Assembly (NCBI GenBank): GCA_022510565.1
Contig: JAFLTE010000008.1
Location: 50,970-114,969 of the forward strand
Length of the DNA stretch: 64,000 bases
From: Lachnospiraceae bacterium
Lineage (GTDB): Bacteria; Bacillota; Clostridia; Lachnospirales; Lachnospiraceae
Direction of reading: 5' to 3'
In this document: positions 61,904 through 64,000 of the stretch, piece by piece
Layout: every line of letters begins with the position of its first letter
Numbering within the stretch: the stretch's first letter is position 1
Translations under genes and position numbers: made by a program
Notes under the pieces: generated by a model
Databases searched by the model: none
Seen by the model: the letters and a program-made list of their open reading frames with translations, nothing else
Told to the model about the DNA's origin: nothing

Positions 61904-62695
61904 TTACTCGTGCAGTAGAAAATCAACCGGATTTTCCTTAACCGAGTATCCCCTACCACCAATTTCTTCTCCAATCTGGTATAGCGACGGGTGTATTCGA
62001 TAGAGAAACGCTTTCTGGTTATAAAATACAATTTTTTCAAAAGGAAAGCGTATGATCGTCGGGTACTCCATTCCGACTCCTAATTCCAGTACACATAGCC
62101 TCTTATTGACAGTTCCCTGAAGCCACTTCGTATAATCACCCCACCGTCCCAAATATCCTTCCTCAGCATACTGCGTCACGCCAAGTTGATTAAATCTGAG
62201 TTTACTCCCGCACAGGGGACAGGTCGGCTCCCGTAATGCGTCAACGGGCAATTCCTTTCTGTAATATCGAAGTACCGCATCGTAACTCTCCTGCGGAATA
62301 TCACTCAACTCATGGGAGCAATTGTTATCACACTGCATCTTCCTAAATCCGCCGCAAGGTGTCACGATTCTGTTTTCTTCCAATCCCGTATTATATATGT
62401 AATCATCCATGCACAGAGAAATAATGAAATAATTTTTCCCTGCAAGCATCTTTTCTAAATTCTTATATGCGCGATTCCATCTATTGTCTCCGGATTGTCG
62501 TAGTATCATTTTTTGCAAAAACGGGATGATCCAGAGATACTCCTGATTATTTCCTATCTCCGCCTCTATTTCCTGATAACGTTTATCACCTGTCAGCGCA
62601 TTCCAATCATACTGAAAGTACTCTCCCAAGCCAACAAGAACCAACTCTGCATCCCGTACCCGCTCGCCTAATTCCCGCAATTCCTCTTCGCTCAT
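61904..62695 (-). CDS. Sir2-like protein with degenerate active site
   Basis: A 263-residue soluble protein whose layout resembles sirtuins. An N-terminal Rossmann-like strand reads AELVLVGLGEYFQYDW where sirtuins have GAGxS. Later, ISLCMDDYIYNTGLEENRIV corresponds to the TQNIDGLHxxAG segment, and TPCGGFRKMQC replaces the ELHG motif with its catalytic His. A four-cysteine zinc module follows (C..C in MQCDNNC, CPLCG), and LCVLELGVGMEYPTIIRFPF resembles the GTS-type C-terminal NAD-binding strand. Deacetylase activity is doubtful; NAD or ADP-ribose binding is possible. Assignment is by pattern only. Confidence 0.6.
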   Translation of the reverse strand: MSEEELRELGERVRDAELVLVGLGEYFQYDWNALTGDKRYQEIEAEIGNNQEYLWIIPFLQKMILRQSGDNRWNRAYKNLEKMLAGKNYFIISLCMDDYIYNTGLEENRIVTPCGGFRKMQCDNNCSHELSDIPQESYDAVLRYYRKELPVDALREPTCPLCGSKLRFNQLGVTQYAEEGYLGRWGDYTKWLQGTVNKRLCVLELGVGMEYPTIIRFPFEKIVFYNQKAFLYRIHPSLYQIGEEIGGRGYSVKENPVDFLLHE

Positions 62696-62714
62696 CGCGC
62701 TTCCTCTACTCCAT

Positions 62715-62736
62715 GAAAAAATTTGCTTCGCAAATT
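62715..62736 (-). terminator. Hairpin upstream of the Sir2-like gene
   Basis: Minus-strand stem AATTTGC / GCAAATT with a GAA loop, followed by TTTTC. A second stop for cheV transcripts. Confidence 0.55.
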
Positions 62737-62779
62737 ATTTGCGGAAGAATCACAGTTCCTTCCGTATATCTACCTTAAA

Positions 62780-62808
62780 ATATAGGCTGGGGATTTCCCA
62801 GCCTATAT
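62780..62808 (-). terminator. Terminator of cheV
   Basis: Perfect 12-bp stem ATATAGGCTGGG / CCCAGCCTATAT with a 5-nt loop, followed on the minus strand by TTTAAGG. It lies 15 nt after the cheV stop. Confidence 0.8.
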
Positions 62809-62822
62809 CTCCTTGGCAATAT

Positions 62823-63734
62823 CTATTTCAGATTTAAAACAAGATTATCTACCGTGCGTACCAGATTACCAATCTCAGGTTTTGAAAGCTGTGCATTTGC
62901 ACCGAGTGCTTCTCCTTTTCTCCTCATCTCATCATTTACAAGGGATGAGAAAATAACAATCGGAATATTCTTTGTCTCATCATCGGATTTCACAAGCTTC
63001 GTCAGTCTGTGTCCATCCATAATCGGCATCTCTATATCGGTAATAATACACTGCACATGTTCTTTCAAAGTGCCTTCCTTCTTGCATTCCTGAATCACAT
63101 CATACGCCTGCTGGCCATTCTCAGTATGAATTAAGTTCGCGTATCCCGCTTTATGTAAGGAATCCACAATCAACTTATTTAATAACGGGGAATCCTCAGC
63201 AATCAGAATCGGCACATCAATTCTATGTCTCTCTCCCAGCTGTTCGATCTCTGTTAACTTCAATCCGGTCTCCGGATTGATGTCCGTTACAATCTTCTCA
63301 AAATCAAGAATAATAATCAATCTATCCTCAAATTTAATGATACCTGTTGAAACACCATCCTCCGTAGTAGATACGGTGGAACCGGGTTTAATAATGTCGC
63401 GCCATGAAACACGATGAATACCAACTACCGAATCAACATGGAATGCAATATCAAGTTTATTAAAGTTAGTAATAATAAACAATCCGCCCGGCTCAGTCGT
63501 ACCGCGCTGCAGGCAATTCTTCAAATCAATCGCCGTAATCATCGTATCACGCGGCATAAATATTCCTTCAATACTTGGATGTGCATTCGGTACAGGGGTA
63601 ACCTCCTGATAATTAATGATCTCTTTGATCTTAGCGACGTTAATACCATAAGCATTACCATCCAGTCTGAATTCAAGCACCTCCAGCTCATTGGTTCCAT
63701 TCTCAAGCAGAATCTTTGTATCCATGTAATCCAC
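62823..63734 (-). CDS. cheV: Chemotaxis coupling protein CheV
   Basis: A 303-residue protein with an N-terminal CheW domain (about 15-160: VLEFRLDGNAYGINVAKIKE and VVGIHRVSWRDI) and a C-terminal receiver (about 172-300: ILIAEDSPLLNKLIVDSLHK, phosphoacceptor in CIITDIEMPIMDGHRLTKLV, Lys in LSKPEI). CheV links chemoreceptors to CheA and adapts by phosphorylation. Its presence implies a chemotaxis system and probably flagella, although no other motility gene is in the window. Confidence 0.95.
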   Translation of the reverse strand: MDYMDTKILLENGTNELEVLEFRLDGNAYGINVAKIKEIINYQEVTPVPNAHPSIEGIFMPRDTMITAIDLKNCLQRGTTEPGGLFIITNFNKLDIAFHVDSVVGIHRVSWRDIIKPGSTVSTTEDGVSTGIIKFEDRLIIILDFEKIVTDINPETGLKLTEIEQLGERHRIDVPILIAEDSPLLNKLIVDSLHKAGYANLIHTENGQQAYDVIQECKKEGTLKEHVQCIITDIEMPIMDGHRLTKLVKSDDETKNIPIVIFSSLVNDEMRRKGEALGANAQLSKPEIGNLVRTVDNLVLNLK

Positions 63735-63787
63735 CTCACGTTATATATTTAGAAAACACACCTTATATATATTTGATTGCACATACA

Positions 63788-63807
63788 TTTTGCCATATTT
63801 GGCAAAA
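63788..63807. repeat. Inverted repeat in the cheV upstream region
   Basis: TTTTGCC-ATATTT-GGCAAAA, a 7-bp perfect inverted repeat about 55 nt before the cheV start. It could be an operator or leader hairpin; no confident promoter was found between 63735 and 63866. Confidence 0.4.
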
Positions 63808-63842
63808 AAAATCTACCGCAATCTCAAATTTAGTTAATTATA

Positions 63843-63892
63843 TCATAAAAAAAATAAAAAAAAAACACTATTTGCAATTTTTTGCAAATAGT
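63843..63892 (-). terminator. Strong terminator of a gene beyond the right edge
   Basis: Minus-strand perfect 11-bp stem ACTATTTGCAA / TTGCAAATAGT (63867-63892), 4-nt loop, followed by a long T-rich tract. It isolates cheV from an upstream minus-strand transcript. A further perfect 9-bp hairpin GGAAGAACG / CGTTCTTCC lies at 63975-63996; nothing else is recognised from 63893 to the window end. Confidence 0.85.
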
Positions 63893-64000
63893 ACTGATTT
63901 TTTTCTTAAATAAGAGGGACATGCCCTCAAAACCGAACCTGAATCACCTGAAACAATTACTTCGTTTGTCTATGGGAAGAACGTTTACGTTCTTCCAAAC

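Overview
The window reads as core chromosome of a flagellate-type, low-to-moderate GC Gram-positive of the class Clostridia, most likely a member of the Lachnospiraceae. The evidence is the gene content and order: an ylxM-ffh-rpsP-khpA-rimM block, a yceD-rpmF / plsX-acpP / rnc-smc-ftsY block, a phosphate acetyltransferase with no acetate kinase beside it, cheV, a bactofilin with a degenerate LytM protein, and an ECF transporter. Species cannot be named from sequence alone. Almost every gene lies on the minus strand; the exceptions are tspO, tmcAL, one tRNA-Leu and a proposed small RNA.

Layout, left to right. 1-2860: the signal-recognition-particle and ribosome-maturation operon, with its promoter at 2904-2932. 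2860-7400: an AT-rich accessory island holding a complete agr-type quorum-sensing locus. It contains agrA and agrC in one operon, and agrB with a short agrD (4105-4239) in a second operon that continues into a secreted protein and an SH3 lipoprotein. Both agr promoters carry 20-bp-period direct repeats at the same distance (29 nt) from the -10 box. A divergent promoter beside the second repeat pair would make a roughly 100-nt terminated RNA, placed much like staphylococcal RNAIII. 7400-10760: tspO, a DUF1905/papain-like fusion, a membrane-anchored GH25 muramidase and a YitT protein. 10812-14869: a TerY-type phosphorylation cassette (PP2C phosphatase, vWA protein, protein kinase with zinc ribbon) with a BspA-type leucine-rich-repeat protein in the middle.

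14903-25173: threonine ammonia-lyase, ftsY, smc, rnc, acpP, plsX, rpmF, yceD, a single-domain response regulator and pta. 25344-35400: tmcAL, a hybrid histidine kinase, plsC, cardiolipin synthase, the sbcCD nuclease pair and an HPr-like protein lacking the active histidine. 35507-43970: a GH13 glycosidase under a LacI-family operator, feoAB, an epimerase/dehydratase, and an ECF transporter (T, fused A-A, S). 43969-55700: a YkgJ cysteine-cluster protein, a PFL/DUF711 protein with its ACT partner, WalJ-like hydrolase, a large FtsA-like protein, coaE, polA, an orphan zinc-finger membrane protein, bactofilin, degenerate M23 and a secreted GH25. 55953-64000: tRNA-Leu(CAA), lysA, ung, hisF, hisH, a very acidic repeat-containing membrane protein, a Sir2-like protein without the usual catalytic histidine, and cheV.

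The most distinctive parts are the agr island, where peptide, exporter, sensor, regulator, operators, effector candidates and a possible regulatory RNA can all be read from sequence, and the TerY-P cassette.
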